Of a stretch of 64,000 nucleotides of DNA, positions 1-7,829 are shown in pieces. This stretch comes from Methylobacterium sp. (lineage in GTDB: Bacteria; Pseudomonadota; Alphaproteobacteria; Rhizobiales; Beijerinckiaceae), in contig PNLY01000011.1 of NCBI GenBank assembly GCA_013823325.1, positions 26,810 through 90,809 on the forward strand, written 5' to 3'. Made by a program: the position numbers and the translations under genes. The notes beneath the pieces were generated by a model. The model saw only the letters and a program-made list of their open reading frames with translations. It was not told where the DNA came from and made no database searches. Within the stretch, counting starts at the first letter, position 1. Each line of letters starts with the position of its first letter.

Positions 1-1779
1 CGCCTGCGCCAGTTCTTTCGCGTGGCCCTGCGGTTCTGGTCAGGCCAGAGTCGATTGCGGGCCTGGGGTCTCACCCTTGCGGTGCTGCTCTTCGTCGCTG
101 CCCAGCTCGGCGCGGCGGTCGGCATCAACAGCTGGAACCGGTTGTTCTTCGATGCTCTGGAGAAGCGCGACCTCGACAAGATCTGGACGGCTGTCGGCTG
201 GCTGCCGCTGATCGTCGCGGCATCGGCAGCATCGCTGTCCTGCCTGGTGATCAGCCGGATGCTGCTGCAGATGCGCTGGCGTGAATGGCTGACCCATCGC
301 CTCGCCGGCTGGTGGATTGCCGATCAGCGCTATTACCGGATGCAATTCGTCGTGCCCGACCAAAGCGCGCCGGAATACCGCATCGCTGAGGATGTCCGCC
401 TCTCCATCGAGCCATTGGTCGAATTCGCCATCGGCCTGCTCAGCGCCTTCGTCACGGCAGTGACCTTCGCCGCGATCCTCTGGCAGGTCGCGGGGGCGGC
501 GCATTTCACACTCGGCGGGACTGCAATCGTCATCCCCAGTTACATGGCGCTCGCCGCGATCGTCTATGCGCTCGTCGCCTCGCTCGCGGCCTATTTCGCC
601 GGCCGGCCCTTGGTGCCGCGCATCGCCGCCAAGAACGAGGCCGAGGCGCAGTTTCGCGCCGAGATGACGCGCCTGCGCGAGAACGCCGAAAGCATTGCCC
701 TGATCAAGGGCGATGCCGATGAGCGTGATTCGGTCGGCGAGAATTATGGCCGTGTCGTCGCGGCCTGGCTGAAGGTGATCCGGCAGCAGGGCGTCATCGC
801 CATCGTGCTCAACACCAATGGCGCGCTGTTCCCGATCGTGCCCCTGCTGCTGATCGCGCCGAAATACCTCTCCGGCGAAATCACGCTTGGCGCCGTCATG
901 CAGGTGGTCGCCGCCTTCAGCGCGGTGCAGGCTGCGCTGATCTGGTTCGTCGACAACTTCGTCCGGCTGGCCGAGTGGTTCGCCTCGGTGAGGCGCGTCG
1001 ACGAGCTGGCCGAAGCACTGGAGGCGCTCGATGTCGGCACGATCATGGAAGGCGAGACCCAGATCGAGCTGGGCGAGAGCGAGGATGGCGGCATCCATAT
1101 CGCCGATCTCTCAATCGCCCACAGCAATGGGCGGATCGTCATCGCCGATGCGTCGATCGTGATCGCGGCGGGCGAGAAGGTGCTGGTCGCCGGCGAGAGC
1201 GGCTCGGGCAAGAGCACGCTGATCCGGGCGATTGCCGGCCTCTGGCCCTGGGGCGCAGGCTCGATCAAGCTGCCGCCGGGCAAGCGCATCGCCTTCGTGC
1301 CGCAGAAGCCCTATCTGCCGATCGGCACGCTGCGCGACGTGCTGCTCTATCCGGAAGCCGAGAGCCGCGTCGACGACGACACGGTCAGGGATGCGCTGAA
1401 ACGCTGCGGGCTCGCCTCGCTCGGCCAACGACTCGACGAAAAAGAGCGGTGGGACCAGACCCTGTCCGGCGGCGAGCGTCAGCGTATCGCCTTTGCGCGG
1501 CTGCTGATCCAGAAGCCCGACATCATCATCATGGACGAGGCGACGTCGGCACTCGACGAGGCCAGCCAGGATTCGCTGCTCGGGCTGATCGAGAGCGAGC
1601 TCTCCTATGCGACGATCATCAGCGTCGGGCATCGGCCGGGCCTCGAGGATTTCCACGAGCGCAAGATCACCTTCGAGAAGCGCGAGGCCGGTGCGCATCT
1701 GACCACGAAGCGCCTGACCCGGTCGCTCTGGCGCCTGTTCCGTCGACGCGAAGCCGCCAATGACAGCTCGGCCGCTTGA
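1..1779 (+). CDS. ABC transporter, fused permease-ATPase (YddA/SbmA-like), 5' partial
   Basis: Inner-membrane half-transporter with an N-terminal membrane domain of the ABC_membrane_2 type followed by an ATPase domain. Counting from the GTG at position 22, Walker A GESGSGKST is near residue 391, the signature LSGGERQ near 481 and Walker B IIIMDEATSALDE near 501, followed by the switch His in VGHR. The frame stays open to the left edge, so the true start is probably outside the window and the GTG is only the first candidate. Relatives carry peptides, vitamins or lipids; the cargo cannot be told here. The stop at 1777-1779 is clear, and no partner gene is seen downstream. Confidence 0.88.
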   Translation, partial: RLRQFFRVALRFWSGQSRLRAWGLTLAVLLFVAAQLGAAVGINSWNRLFFDALEKRDLDKIWTAVGWLPLIVAASAASLSCLVISRMLLQMRWREWLTHRLAGWWIADQRYYRMQFVVPDQSAPEYRIAEDVRLSIEPLVEFAIGLLSAFVTAVTFAAILWQVAGAAHFTLGGTAIVIPSYMALAAIVYALVASLAAYFAGRPLVPRIAAKNEAEAQFRAEMTRLRENAESIALIKGDADERDSVGENYGRVVAAWLKVIRQQGVIAIVLNTNGALFPIVPLLLIAPKYLSGEITLGAVMQVVAAFSAVQAALIWFVDNFVRLAEWFASVRRVDELAEALEALDVGTIMEGETQIELGESEDGGIHIADLSIAHSNGRIVIADASIVIAAGEKVLVAGESGSGKSTLIRAIAGLWPWGAGSIKLPPGKRIAFVPQKPYLPIGTLRDVLLYPEAESRVDDDTVRDALKRCGLASLGQRLDEKERWDQTLSGGERQRIAFARLLIQKPDIIIMDEATSALDEASQDSLLGLIESELSYATIISVGHRPGLEDFHERKITFEKREAGAHLTTKRLTRSLWRLFRRREAANDSSAA

Positions 1780-1891
1780 GAAAGAATCGGGATCGCCGCG
1801 ATTTCCGCCCAAAGCGGAACAATTCCCGGCCAGACGGGTTGAGAAGCCGTTCCGCCTTTCAAGAGCGACCACACGAACCGGGAGAGCGAAG

Positions 1892-2167
1892 ATGACCACC
1901 GCCAGCCTTGCCCCCTTCAAGCGCGCTGCCACCTTCTTCGGCGGCATGGCGCTGGTCGTGAGCGCCCTGACCATGGGCGCCTCGTTCCAGAACGGCTTCG
2001 GCGAGAGCTCGGAAGCGGTGGCCCAGGCCAAGCTCCAGCGCGGCGCCCCGGCCGACGTCCAGTTCGCCGCGGTCAATCCCGCCGAGATGCGCCGCGACTT
2101 CGCTCACCGCGTCGTCCCGACCTCGCAGCGCGAGGCCAGCCTCAAGGGCAACACCGTCCTGCGTTGA
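1892..2167 (+). CDS. Small hypothetical membrane or secreted protein, 91 aa
   Basis: Unknown function. The ATG at 1892 follows GGGAGAG at good spacing. The protein begins with a short basic stretch and one hydrophobic segment (about residues 10-30), then a polar tail, so it is either anchored in the inner membrane or exported. The frame is open further upstream, but without a ribosome binding site. A hairpin terminator lies about 110 bases past the stop, suggesting a single-gene transcript. GGAAC-N16-GGTT at 1816-1840 is one base off the EcfG promoter pattern, so stress control is possible but not shown. I recognise no family. Confidence 0.6.
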   Translation: MTTASLAPFKRAATFFGGMALVVSALTMGASFQNGFGESSEAVAQAKLQRGAPADVQFAAVNPAEMRRDFAHRVVPTSQREASLKGNTVLR

Positions 2168-2274
2168 GCTTTACCCCGCCGCGTTGTCTTTACGCGAACC
2201 GTTTCCCGCGTCGCTCGAAATGCGTTCGGCGGAACCGATCCGCCGCTCGCGCGTAGTTCATCCGCCTGATCAGC

Positions 2275-2298
2275 AAAGCCGCCGCGAGGCGGCTTTTT
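2275..2298 (+). terminator. Rho-independent terminator
   Basis: GCCGCC, a GCGA tetraloop and GGCGGC are followed by five T and preceded by three A. It lies downstream of the 91-aa gene and just before the transglutaminase gene, so it probably separates the two transcripts. Confidence 0.75.
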
Positions 2299-2336
2299 CC
2301 GTGACGGTGAGGTATGATGAACCGGCTGGGGACCAG

Positions 2337-3209
2337 ATGTATCTGCGCATTCGCCACGCGACGACTTATCGCTATGCCGAACCGGTCGTCTTCGGCCCGC
2401 ACCGGTTGATGCTGCGGCCGCGCGATTCCTTCGATCTGCGCGTCATCGATACGGCGATCGCGATCTCGCCGCAGGCGAGCCTGCGCTGGATGCACGACGC
2501 CTATGGCAATCCCGTCGCTATGGCGAGCTTCGCCGGTGCTTCGGATACGCTCGAGATCGTCAGCGAGCTCGTCATCCAGCGCTTCGGTTCGGCCCTGCCC
2601 CGCACCAAGGTCGAGCCCGACATCGAGAGCTCCGAGATCAGCTATACACCGGCCGAGCGCGCCGTGCTCCAGCCTTATCTCGACCTCGCCGCCGCCGATC
2701 CCGATGGTGCGCTCGACGCCTGGCTGCAGGCGTTCCGAACCCGGCTCAATGGCGGTCATCTGCTGCGCGCTTTGGCGCATGAGATCTATGCCAGCCTGCA
2801 CTATGCGGTGCGCTTCGATGAAGGCACCCAGCATCCGCTCGACACGCTGCGGATGGGAGCGGGTTCCTGCCGCGACTATGCTTGGCTGTTCATCGAGCTG
2901 GCGCGCCGGCTCGGCTTCGCCGCGCGTTTCGTCACCGGTTACATCCACGAGCGCTCGCCGGAAGGTGCGGGGATGACGTCCGTGGCCGGGCTGACCCACG
3001 CCTGGGCCGATGTCTTCATCCCCAATGACGGCTGGGTCGAATTCGATCCGACCAACGACCTCGTCGCCGACCGGCAATTGCTGCGGGTCGCGGTCGCGCG
3101 GGTACCGGAAGACGCCTCGCCGGTGGCCGGGAGCTATGTCGGGCCGGCCGGCGCCTTCCTCGGGCTCAGCGTCGGCGTCGCGATCACGCCGGCGGATGGG
3201 CCGGGCTGA
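2337..3209 (+). CDS. Transglutaminase-like cysteine peptidase family protein
   Basis: A 290-residue protein with an N-terminal beta domain (starting MYLRIRHATTYRY) followed by a transglutaminase core. The triad is visible: Cys in GAGSCRDYAW, His in GLTHAWADVF and Asp in FDPTNDL. Family members are putative peptidases or transglutaminases, often near stress or cell-wall genes; the substrate is unknown. The ATG at 2337 is preferred over an in-frame start at 2184 because homology-like sequence begins there and the upstream part would read through a terminator. No signal peptide is seen. The 3' end overlaps the convergent kinase gene by 76 bases. Confidence 0.85.
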   Translation: MYLRIRHATTYRYAEPVVFGPHRLMLRPRDSFDLRVIDTAIAISPQASLRWMHDAYGNPVAMASFAGASDTLEIVSELVIQRFGSALPRTKVEPDIESSEISYTPAERAVLQPYLDLAAADPDGALDAWLQAFRTRLNGGHLLRALAHEIYASLHYAVRFDEGTQHPLDTLRMGAGSCRDYAWLFIELARRLGFAARFVTGYIHERSPEGAGMTSVAGLTHAWADVFIPNDGWVEFDPTNDLVADRQLLRVAVARVPEDASPVAGSYVGPAGAFLGLSVGVAITPADGPG

Positions 3210-4864
3210 ATCGCGTCGTTCCGGCGCGGAGCGCCGTGGCTCAGGCGCCAGACGCCGAGGCTACGCCCCTGCGGGGGGCTGATCTCGATCGCCTCGATCT
3301 GCATCAGCAGACCGGCGAACAGGCGCGGCGGCGCGATCTGGGTGGTGTCACGGTCCGTGCTGATGGCAATGTCGATGATGCCGTCGCCGGCCGCGGTCAC
3401 GGCGAGTTCGAGGCCGATGCCGGGGGCGGCGCGCAGCGCCCGGCTGACCACGTCGACGATCAGAAAGCCGAGCGGGATGATCCGGTCGATCGGTAGGGCG
3501 GCCTGCGTCTCGATGCGGCTTTCCAGCCGCTGGCCACGGGCGAGGATCAAGCTGGAGACCATGGCGACGACATCGTCGAGGAAGAGGTCGATCCGCACCG
3601 GCTGCATCTCGCCATCGGCAAGGGTGAAGCGATAGGCGGCCGAGAGCACGTGGACGCGGCACTCCGCGTCGGAGAGCGCCATCCGTGCCTCGCCTTGGTG
3701 GTTGCGCTTGGCGAGTCCGATATAGCTCTGCACCACCTGCAGGCTGTTCTTGACCCGGTGATGCAACTCGCGAACCAGGAAACGATTGTCGTCGAGCGCG
3801 AGCCTGAGCTTGCTCTGACGCACCTCCTGCTCGTCGACCATCGCGTTGAAGGCCTCGGCGACGCTGCGGATATCGCGCGGCATCTCGTCCGAGAGCGGGA
3901 CGCGGGCGCTGGCCGAGGTGGAGCGGGCTCGGGCCGTCGTCTCGATGCCGCGCAGCCAGCGCACGCAATGCTGATCGATCGCCTTCATGTAGACGAGCCC
4001 GAGCAGGGTGAGGGTCAGCAACGGCGCGAGCAGCAGGGTATAGAATTGCGTCTTTGCGGCCTGCTCGGCCGTGCCGTCGAAGCTCACCACGACATAGAGT
4101 TCAGGTTCGGCCACCATCCGGGCGGCATAGGTGCGGCTCGGCCCGCCGCGGCTCGGCGCGGACCAGTGCGCGGCCTGATCGGGCACGGTCTCGGCCCTGG
4201 GAAGCCACGAGGCGTCGGCCTGTGCGCCGCCGCGCGCAACCACGACGTCGCCGCCGCGTCGCAGCAGTGCCGCCATCATGCCCTTGTCGCTGCTGCCGAG
4301 GTCGAAGGTGTCGTCGAGCGGATCGGGCTTGCTGAGCAGGAGCGCGTCGCCTCCGTCGAACTCGCTGTAGATGGCGAGGAAGGAGCGGCCCGCGATCGTG
4401 ACCTGGCCGTAGCGGGCTTTCGTGAATTCGGTGCCGCCCCACAGCTTGATGGGGGGGCGCGTGGCGAGCTGATCGGCGACAGCGGTGAGTTCGCCGGGCG
4501 GGATGCTGCCGTCGAGCCTGCCGACGCAGTCTGGCCGGCCACCCACCCGCAGCAGCACGGCCTCATAGCCCGAGACCGCGGCGAGCGCCTTCTCGGCGAT
4601 GCGGTCGCACATATCCGGTGGTGGCGAGACAGCCCGGATCGTCGCGGCGCTGGCGACGAGCGAGCGCAGAGCGCCGCGATACCAGACGCGGGCGCGCACA
4701 GCGAAGTCGTCCGCCGCGCGCATCTGCGAGGTCTCGATCGCCTCGAACACGGTCCGATAGGTCGCAACCGCCGCCGCCGCCGTCAGGCAGGCGATCGGCA
4801 GGACGATCGCGACCATCAGTGCCAGCAGGCGGCCGCGGACCGTCCTGAACAGCGAGAGGGCCAT
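3134..4864 (-). CDS. Sensor kinase of the PhyR locus, HisKA_2 type, with degenerate ATPase domain
   Basis: A 576-residue membrane sensor with a helix at about 13-34, a periplasmic domain, a second helix at about 275-294, a HAMP-like linker and a HisKA_2 domain with ELHHRVKN at 366-373 (likely phospho-acceptor His369). The C-terminal region should bind ATP, but the N-box reads PLGFLIVDVVSRAL, without the usual NEL..NA pattern, and no DxGxG box follows. Kinases beside ecfG set the phosphorylation of PhyR; the Sphingomonas relative PhyP is a negative regulator. Loss of ATP-binding motifs fits a phosphatase or accessory role (inference). The gene follows ecfG on the same strand after about 110 bases holding two inverted repeats. 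Confidence 0.82.
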   Translation of the reverse strand: MALSLFRTVRGRLLALMVAIVLPIACLTAAAAVATYRTVFEAIETSQMRAADDFAVRARVWYRGALRSLVASAATIRAVSPPPDMCDRIAEKALAAVSGYEAVLLRVGGRPDCVGRLDGSIPPGELTAVADQLATRPPIKLWGGTEFTKARYGQVTIAGRSFLAIYSEFDGGDALLLSKPDPLDDTFDLGSSDKGMMAALLRRGGDVVVARGGAQADASWLPRAETVPDQAAHWSAPSRGGPSRTYAARMVAEPELYVVVSFDGTAEQAAKTQFYTLLLAPLLTLTLLGLVYMKAIDQHCVRWLRGIETTARARSTSASARVPLSDEMPRDIRSVAEAFNAMVDEQEVRQSKLRLALDDNRFLVRELHHRVKNSLQVVQSYIGLAKRNHQGEARMALSDAECRVHVLSAAYRFTLADGEMQPVRIDLFLDDVVAMVSSLILARGQRLESRIETQAALPIDRIIPLGFLIVDVVSRALRAAPGIGLELAVTAAGDGIIDIAISTDRDTTQIAPPRLFAGLLMQIEAIEISPPQGRSLGVWRLSHGAPRRNDAIQPGPSAGVIATPTLSPRKAPAGPT

Positions 4865-4873
4865 CAGATCACG

Positions 4874-4904
4874 ATGATTCTGGATCGAACCGATCCAGAA
4901 TCAT
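4874..4904. repeat. Perfect 14-bp inverted repeat between ecfG and the kinase gene
   Basis: ATGATTCTGGATCG, three bases (AAC), then the exact reverse complement, ending 40 bases before the ecfG stop and just ahead of the kinase start. No T run follows on the minus strand, so it could be an mRNA stem that damps read-through or an operator rather than a simple terminator. Confidence 0.6.
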
Positions 4905-4928
4905 AAAATGTGATCGATTGCAATAATT

Positions 4929-4979
4929 TAGAGCAGGATTTCTGCGAAAACCGGTTCCCACTTTTCGCATCCTGCTCTA
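4929..4979. repeat. Rhizobiales-type intergenic palindromic repeat
   Basis: TAGAGCAGGAT at 4929-4939 pairs with ATCCTGCTCTA at 4969-4979, and an inner GCGAAAA/TTTTCGC pair flanks CCGGTTCCCA. Elements of this kind are scattered between genes in Rhizobiales genomes. The right arm supplies the TAG stop codon of ecfG (4977-4979 on the minus strand). I saw no second copy in the window. Confidence 0.7.
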
Positions 4980-5537
4980 GCTGCCGACGGTTTCAGGTCC
5001 GGCGCGCTGGACGGCCGCGGTGATCCGGCGATCGGGGCCGAGATCGTCGACGCCGCCGATGGACAGGAGCTCCGCCAGCTTGGCGCGTGCCCGGTTGACG
5101 CGGCTCTTGATCGTGCCGATCGCGACGCCGCAGATCTCGGCGGTCTCCTCATAGGACAGCCCGGTGGCACCGACCATGATCAGGACCTCGCGCTGCTCCT
5201 CGGGGAGCTTGGCCAGCGCCTTGCGGAAATCGGCGAGGTCGAGATGACTCTCCTGGTTGCCATGGGTCGCGAGCCGGTCGGCATAGGTGCCTTCGCTGTC
5301 CTGTACTTCCCGCCCGCGCTTGCGGTAGAGCGAGTAATAGGTGTTGCGCAGGATGGTGAAGAGCCAGGCCCGCAGGCTGGTGCCGGGCTGGAACTTCTCG
5401 GCGTTACCCCAGGCCTTGAGCAGCGTGTCCTGAACCAGGTCGTCGGCAAGCTGCATCGAGCCCGAGAGCGACGCTGCGAACGCGCGCAGATTCGGAATCT
5501 CGGCGATCAGCCCGTCCTTGAAGTCAGCTGCGCTCAT
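4977..5537 (-). CDS. ecfG: ECF sigma factor EcfG, general stress response
   Basis: A 186-residue two-domain sigma factor. Region 2 includes LVQDTLLKAW near residues 34-43, and region 4 has a helix-turn-helix around 127-154 (LSYEETAEICGVAIGTIKSR). EcfG directs RNA polymerase to GGAAC-N16/17-CGTT promoters, is held by the anti-sigma factor NepR and is freed when phosphorylated PhyR binds NepR. The gene overlaps nepR by 14 bases, which implies translational coupling. An EcfG-type promoter at 5866-5890 indicates self-activation. The neighbours nepR, phyR and a HisKA_2 kinase make the assignment firm. Confidence 0.95.
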   Translation of the reverse strand: MSAADFKDGLIAEIPNLRAFAASLSGSMQLADDLVQDTLLKAWGNAEKFQPGTSLRAWLFTILRNTYYSLYRKRGREVQDSEGTYADRLATHGNQESHLDLADFRKALAKLPEEQREVLIMVGATGLSYEETAEICGVAIGTIKSRVNRARAKLAELLSIGGVDDLGPDRRITAAVQRAGPETVGS

Positions 5538-5748
5538 CAGAGCCGCCTCCAGACTTCAGGCGCCGTTCGGTGTCTTCGAGCTGGGCCAGCAGCACCAGGA
5601 ACCGGTCGGGAACCGGCGCATTGATCAGATCATCATAATGCGCCTTGAGGGACCGGCCGATCGATTCCTGCACGCGCGGGTCGAGCATCATCTCGTCGTC
5701 CGGCTCGGCTTTGGCCGCTTCGGGCGGATCGGCATTCATCAGATTCAT
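5524..5748 (-). CDS. nepR: NepR anti-sigma factor
   Basis: A 74-residue protein with the NepR core DPRVQESIGRSLKAHYDDL followed by PVPDRFLVLLAQLE, the two helices that clamp EcfG in the unstressed cell. The ATG at 5748 is chosen because GAGCGAGGG lies a few bases upstream; in-frame starts further out lack such a site. The stop overlaps the ecfG start. Phosphorylated PhyR sequesters NepR through its sigma-like domain (known for the family). The leader from the EcfG-type promoter would be about 110 bases. Confidence 0.93.
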   Translation of the reverse strand: MNLMNADPPEAAKAEPDDEMMLDPRVQESIGRSLKAHYDDLINAPVPDRFLVLLAQLEDTERRLKSGGGSDERS

Positions 5749-5865
5749 GATCCCTCGCTCCATTGGCATGCCGACAGTGCCGCCGATCACACCCAACCAC
5801 GCCACGCACGCTCGTTGACACGCTTGCGCGCGACTGCCCCGAAACGCACCTTCATTCGGCACAAT

Positions 5866-5890
5866 AACGAGGCCGAAAACAAAAGGTTCC
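5866..5890 (-). promoter_or_regulatory. EcfG-type promoter of nepR-ecfG
   Basis: On the minus strand GGAAC (5890-5886), 16 bases, CGTT (5869-5866), an exact match to the EcfG consensus. It points at nepR-ecfG and implies positive autoregulation. A plus-strand GGAAC at 5895-5899 faces phyR only four bases away but has no CGTT at the right distance. The whole nepR-phyR gap (5749-6080) holds no other gene that I can support. Confidence 0.85.
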
Positions 5891-6080
5891 TTCGGGAACA
5901 AAAAATAATTTTCTTGTCATAACAGGGACTTGAGTGCTCTTCTCCAGCAACTTTGGTTGGAGCCGGATCTCGCTGGATCGGAAGCCCGGTCGGTGAATCC
6001 GTCTCTCGATTTTGGATAGAGCCCGACCCGATCAGCTTGCGTTGAAAGCCGATCGGGCTGGACTCGTGGGGGATAGCAAG

Positions 6081-6875
6081 ATGTCGATCGCCACTGAAAT
6101 TGCACCGCATTTGCCGTATCTACGCCGCTTCGCCCGCGCGCTGAGCGGAACCCAGGCGGGCGGAGACGCCTATGTCGTCGCTACGCTGGAAGCGCTGATC
6201 GCCGATCCCGGCACCTTCCCGCGCGAGCTCGGCCCGCGGGTCGGCCTCTACCGGCTGTTCCTGCAGATGTGGTCGTCGGTGGGGCTCAACACCCAGGCCC
6301 CGGCGCCCGAAGCCGAACGTTCCGCCGCCGAGCGCAATCTCGACGCGTTGACGCCGCGTTCGCGCCAGGCCTTCCTGCTGCGGACGGTCGAGGGCTTTCC
6401 TATCGAGGAGGTCGCCCAGGTCATGAACATCTCCAGCAGCGACGCAGCCGCTCTCGTCCAGACGGCCGGCCAGGAGATCGCCGAGCAGGTTGCCACCGAC
6501 GTGCTGATCATCGAGGACGAACCGATCATCGCCCTCGACATCGAGACCATGGTTGAGGAGCTCGGCCACAGGGTCACCGGCGTCGCCAGGACGCATCGCG
6601 AGGCGATCGCGCTGGTCGCCAAGAAGCGGCCGGGCCTGGTGCTGGCCGACATCCAGCTCGCCGATGGCAGCTCCGGCCTCGAGGCGGTCAACGAGATCCT
6701 CAGTGCGATCGAGGTGCCGGTGATCTTCATCACCGCCTATCCCGAGCGGCTGCTTACCGGTGACCGTCCGGAGCCGGCCTTCCTGATCACCAAGCCGTTC
6801 CAGCCGGAAGCGGTGAAGGCTGCGATCAGCCAGGCGCTGTTCTTCGATCGGCGCGCCGGCCGCAAGGCTGCCTGA
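6081..6875 (+). CDS. phyR: PhyR stress response regulator
   Basis: A 264-residue cytoplasmic regulator with an EcfG-like N-terminal domain (about 1-135) fused to a receiver (about 138-258). The acidic pair is E145/D146, the phospho-acceptor is D190 in LVLADIQLADG and the conserved Lys is K238 in ITKPF. On phosphorylation the sigma-like domain binds NepR and frees EcfG. The ATG at 6081 follows GGGGGATAG and gives the usual family length; an in-frame start at 6012 would add 23 atypical residues. The gene diverges from nepR-ecfG. No exact EcfG promoter lies upstream, so basal transcription may rely on another sigma factor. Confidence 0.96.
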   Translation: MSIATEIAPHLPYLRRFARALSGTQAGGDAYVVATLEALIADPGTFPRELGPRVGLYRLFLQMWSSVGLNTQAPAPEAERSAAERNLDALTPRSRQAFLLRTVEGFPIEEVAQVMNISSSDAAALVQTAGQEIAEQVATDVLIIEDEPIIALDIETMVEELGHRVTGVARTHREAIALVAKKRPGLVLADIQLADGSSGLEAVNEILSAIEVPVIFITAYPERLLTGDRPEPAFLITKPFQPEAVKAAISQALFFDRRAGRKAA

Positions 6876-6895
6876 CCCGCCGATCGAGGTGACCG

Positions 6896-6921
6896 GGAAC
6901 AAATCGGCCATCCCTCGCGTT
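6896..6921 (+). promoter_or_regulatory. EcfG-type promoter downstream of phyR
   Basis: GGAAC (6896-6900), 17 bases, CGTT (6918-6921). It starts 20 bases after the phyR stop and points at the 23-residue peptide gene and the extensin-like gene. The expected leader is about 27 bases. Confidence 0.8.
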
Positions 6922-6954
6922 GCCCCGGCCCGGGCGATGCGAAGGAGATCGGTC

Positions 6955-7026
6955 ATGTCCATGGCTCTGCTGGCGGCGCTGATCGTCGCGGCCTCGCTCA
7001 CGGTCCTGTTCACGGCTGTCGGCTGA
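6955..7026 (+). CDS. Predicted 23-residue membrane peptide, probably stress-induced
   Basis: A very short gene reading MSMALLAALIVAASLTV then LFTAVG, almost entirely one transmembrane helix. AAGGAGA lies eight bases before the ATG, and an exact EcfG-type promoter sits about 35 bases upstream. The next gene starts four bases after its stop, so the two are probably co-transcribed. Small hydrophobic peptides of this kind often modulate membrane proteins in stressed bacteria, but no function can be assigned. Without the promoter and ribosome binding site I would not call it. Confidence 0.6.
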   Translation: MSMALLAALIVAASLTVLFTAVG

Positions 7027-7030
7027 ACCT

Positions 7031-7816
7031 ATGCGTCGACGCTGGCTCATAGGGCGGGGGTGTTGGGTATTCGTCATCGTCGCCGCCGGGCTGACCGGCG
7101 CCGAACACGCGCGCAGCCGTGAAGCGCAGCCGGGGAGCGCGCCGCGGCCTCCGCCACGCCCCGCGTCCTTGCAAAAGCCTGTTTCGGCTCCGCCGGCCAC
7201 GTCGCCGGTGGAGAAGCCCATCGTCGTGACGCAGGATAGCGCCTGCATGCGAATGCTCGCAGGCGTGGCTGGGAACCGGATTCGTCCGGCTCCATCGGGC
7301 GCAAAACCCGAGCCGGAGGGTTGCCGCGTGGACGATCCGGTCGTGGTCGAGGCGCTGGCGGTACGGACGGCCGATGGCCCCGGCCAGGTGAGGCTGCTGC
7401 CGCCGCCGACAGTGAGCTGCGAACTCGCGCGGGCGGTCTCGCTCTGGCTCGACACCAGCCTGCAGCCTTTGGCGCGGGGAGCGTTCGGACGGGAGTTGAC
7501 GGCACTACATGTCGGCGGCGGGCATGAATGCCGGCGACGCAATCGTCAGGCGCAAGGGCAGCTCAGCGAGCATGCCACGGGAAAAGCGCTCGACATCTTC
7601 TCTTTTCAGCTCGGCGAGGAGAAGCAGGGCGGAGTGGCCGTGTCGGTCGAACAGCCGAAGGGCCTGGAGCAGAGCCGTTTCCTGGACGGCGTCCGCCAAT
7701 CGGCTTGCGGTGCCTTCATGACCGTCCTCGGCCCGGGCTCGGATGCTGCCCACGCCAATCATCTTCATGTCGACATTCAACAGCGCAGGGCGGCTTCGAG
7801 CCGCTTCTGCCAATGA
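7031..7816 (+). CDS. Extensin-like C-terminal domain protein, exported
   Basis: A 261-residue protein with an N-terminal hydrophobic segment (about 5-24), a proline-rich linker (PRPPPRPASL) and an extensin-like C-terminal domain (PF06904). Conserved-looking stretches are SCELARAVSLW, HATGKALDIFSF and HANHLHVD; the last resembles the metal-binding end of D,D-peptidase-like folds. It probably acts on or binds the envelope, but the activity of the family is not settled. It follows the 23-residue peptide after four bases and probably shares its EcfG promoter, which would make it a stress-induced envelope protein. Confidence 0.82.
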   Translation: MRRRWLIGRGCWVFVIVAAGLTGAEHARSREAQPGSAPRPPPRPASLQKPVSAPPATSPVEKPIVVTQDSACMRMLAGVAGNRIRPAPSGAKPEPEGCRVDDPVVVEALAVRTADGPGQVRLLPPPTVSCELARAVSLWLDTSLQPLARGAFGRELTALHVGGGHECRRRNRQAQGQLSEHATGKALDIFSFQLGEEKQGGVAVSVEQPKGLEQSRFLDGVRQSACGAFMTVLGPGSDAAHANHLHVDIQQRRAASSRFCQ

Positions 7817-7829
7817 TCCCGGTGAAAAC

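Noticed and set aside
1816-1840. GGAAC-N16-GGTT before the 91-aa gene as a sixth EcfG promoter
   Set aside because: The -10 box differs at its first base (GGTT instead of CGTT), and the GGAAC belongs to an imperfect inverted repeat (AAAGCGGAAC with GTTCCGCCTTT), so it may not be a promoter.
3215-3270. Another copy of the GTCATTCCGGG palindromic repeat after the transglutaminase gene
   Set aside because: Only a short GTCGTTCCGG-like stretch is shared and no paired arms were found.
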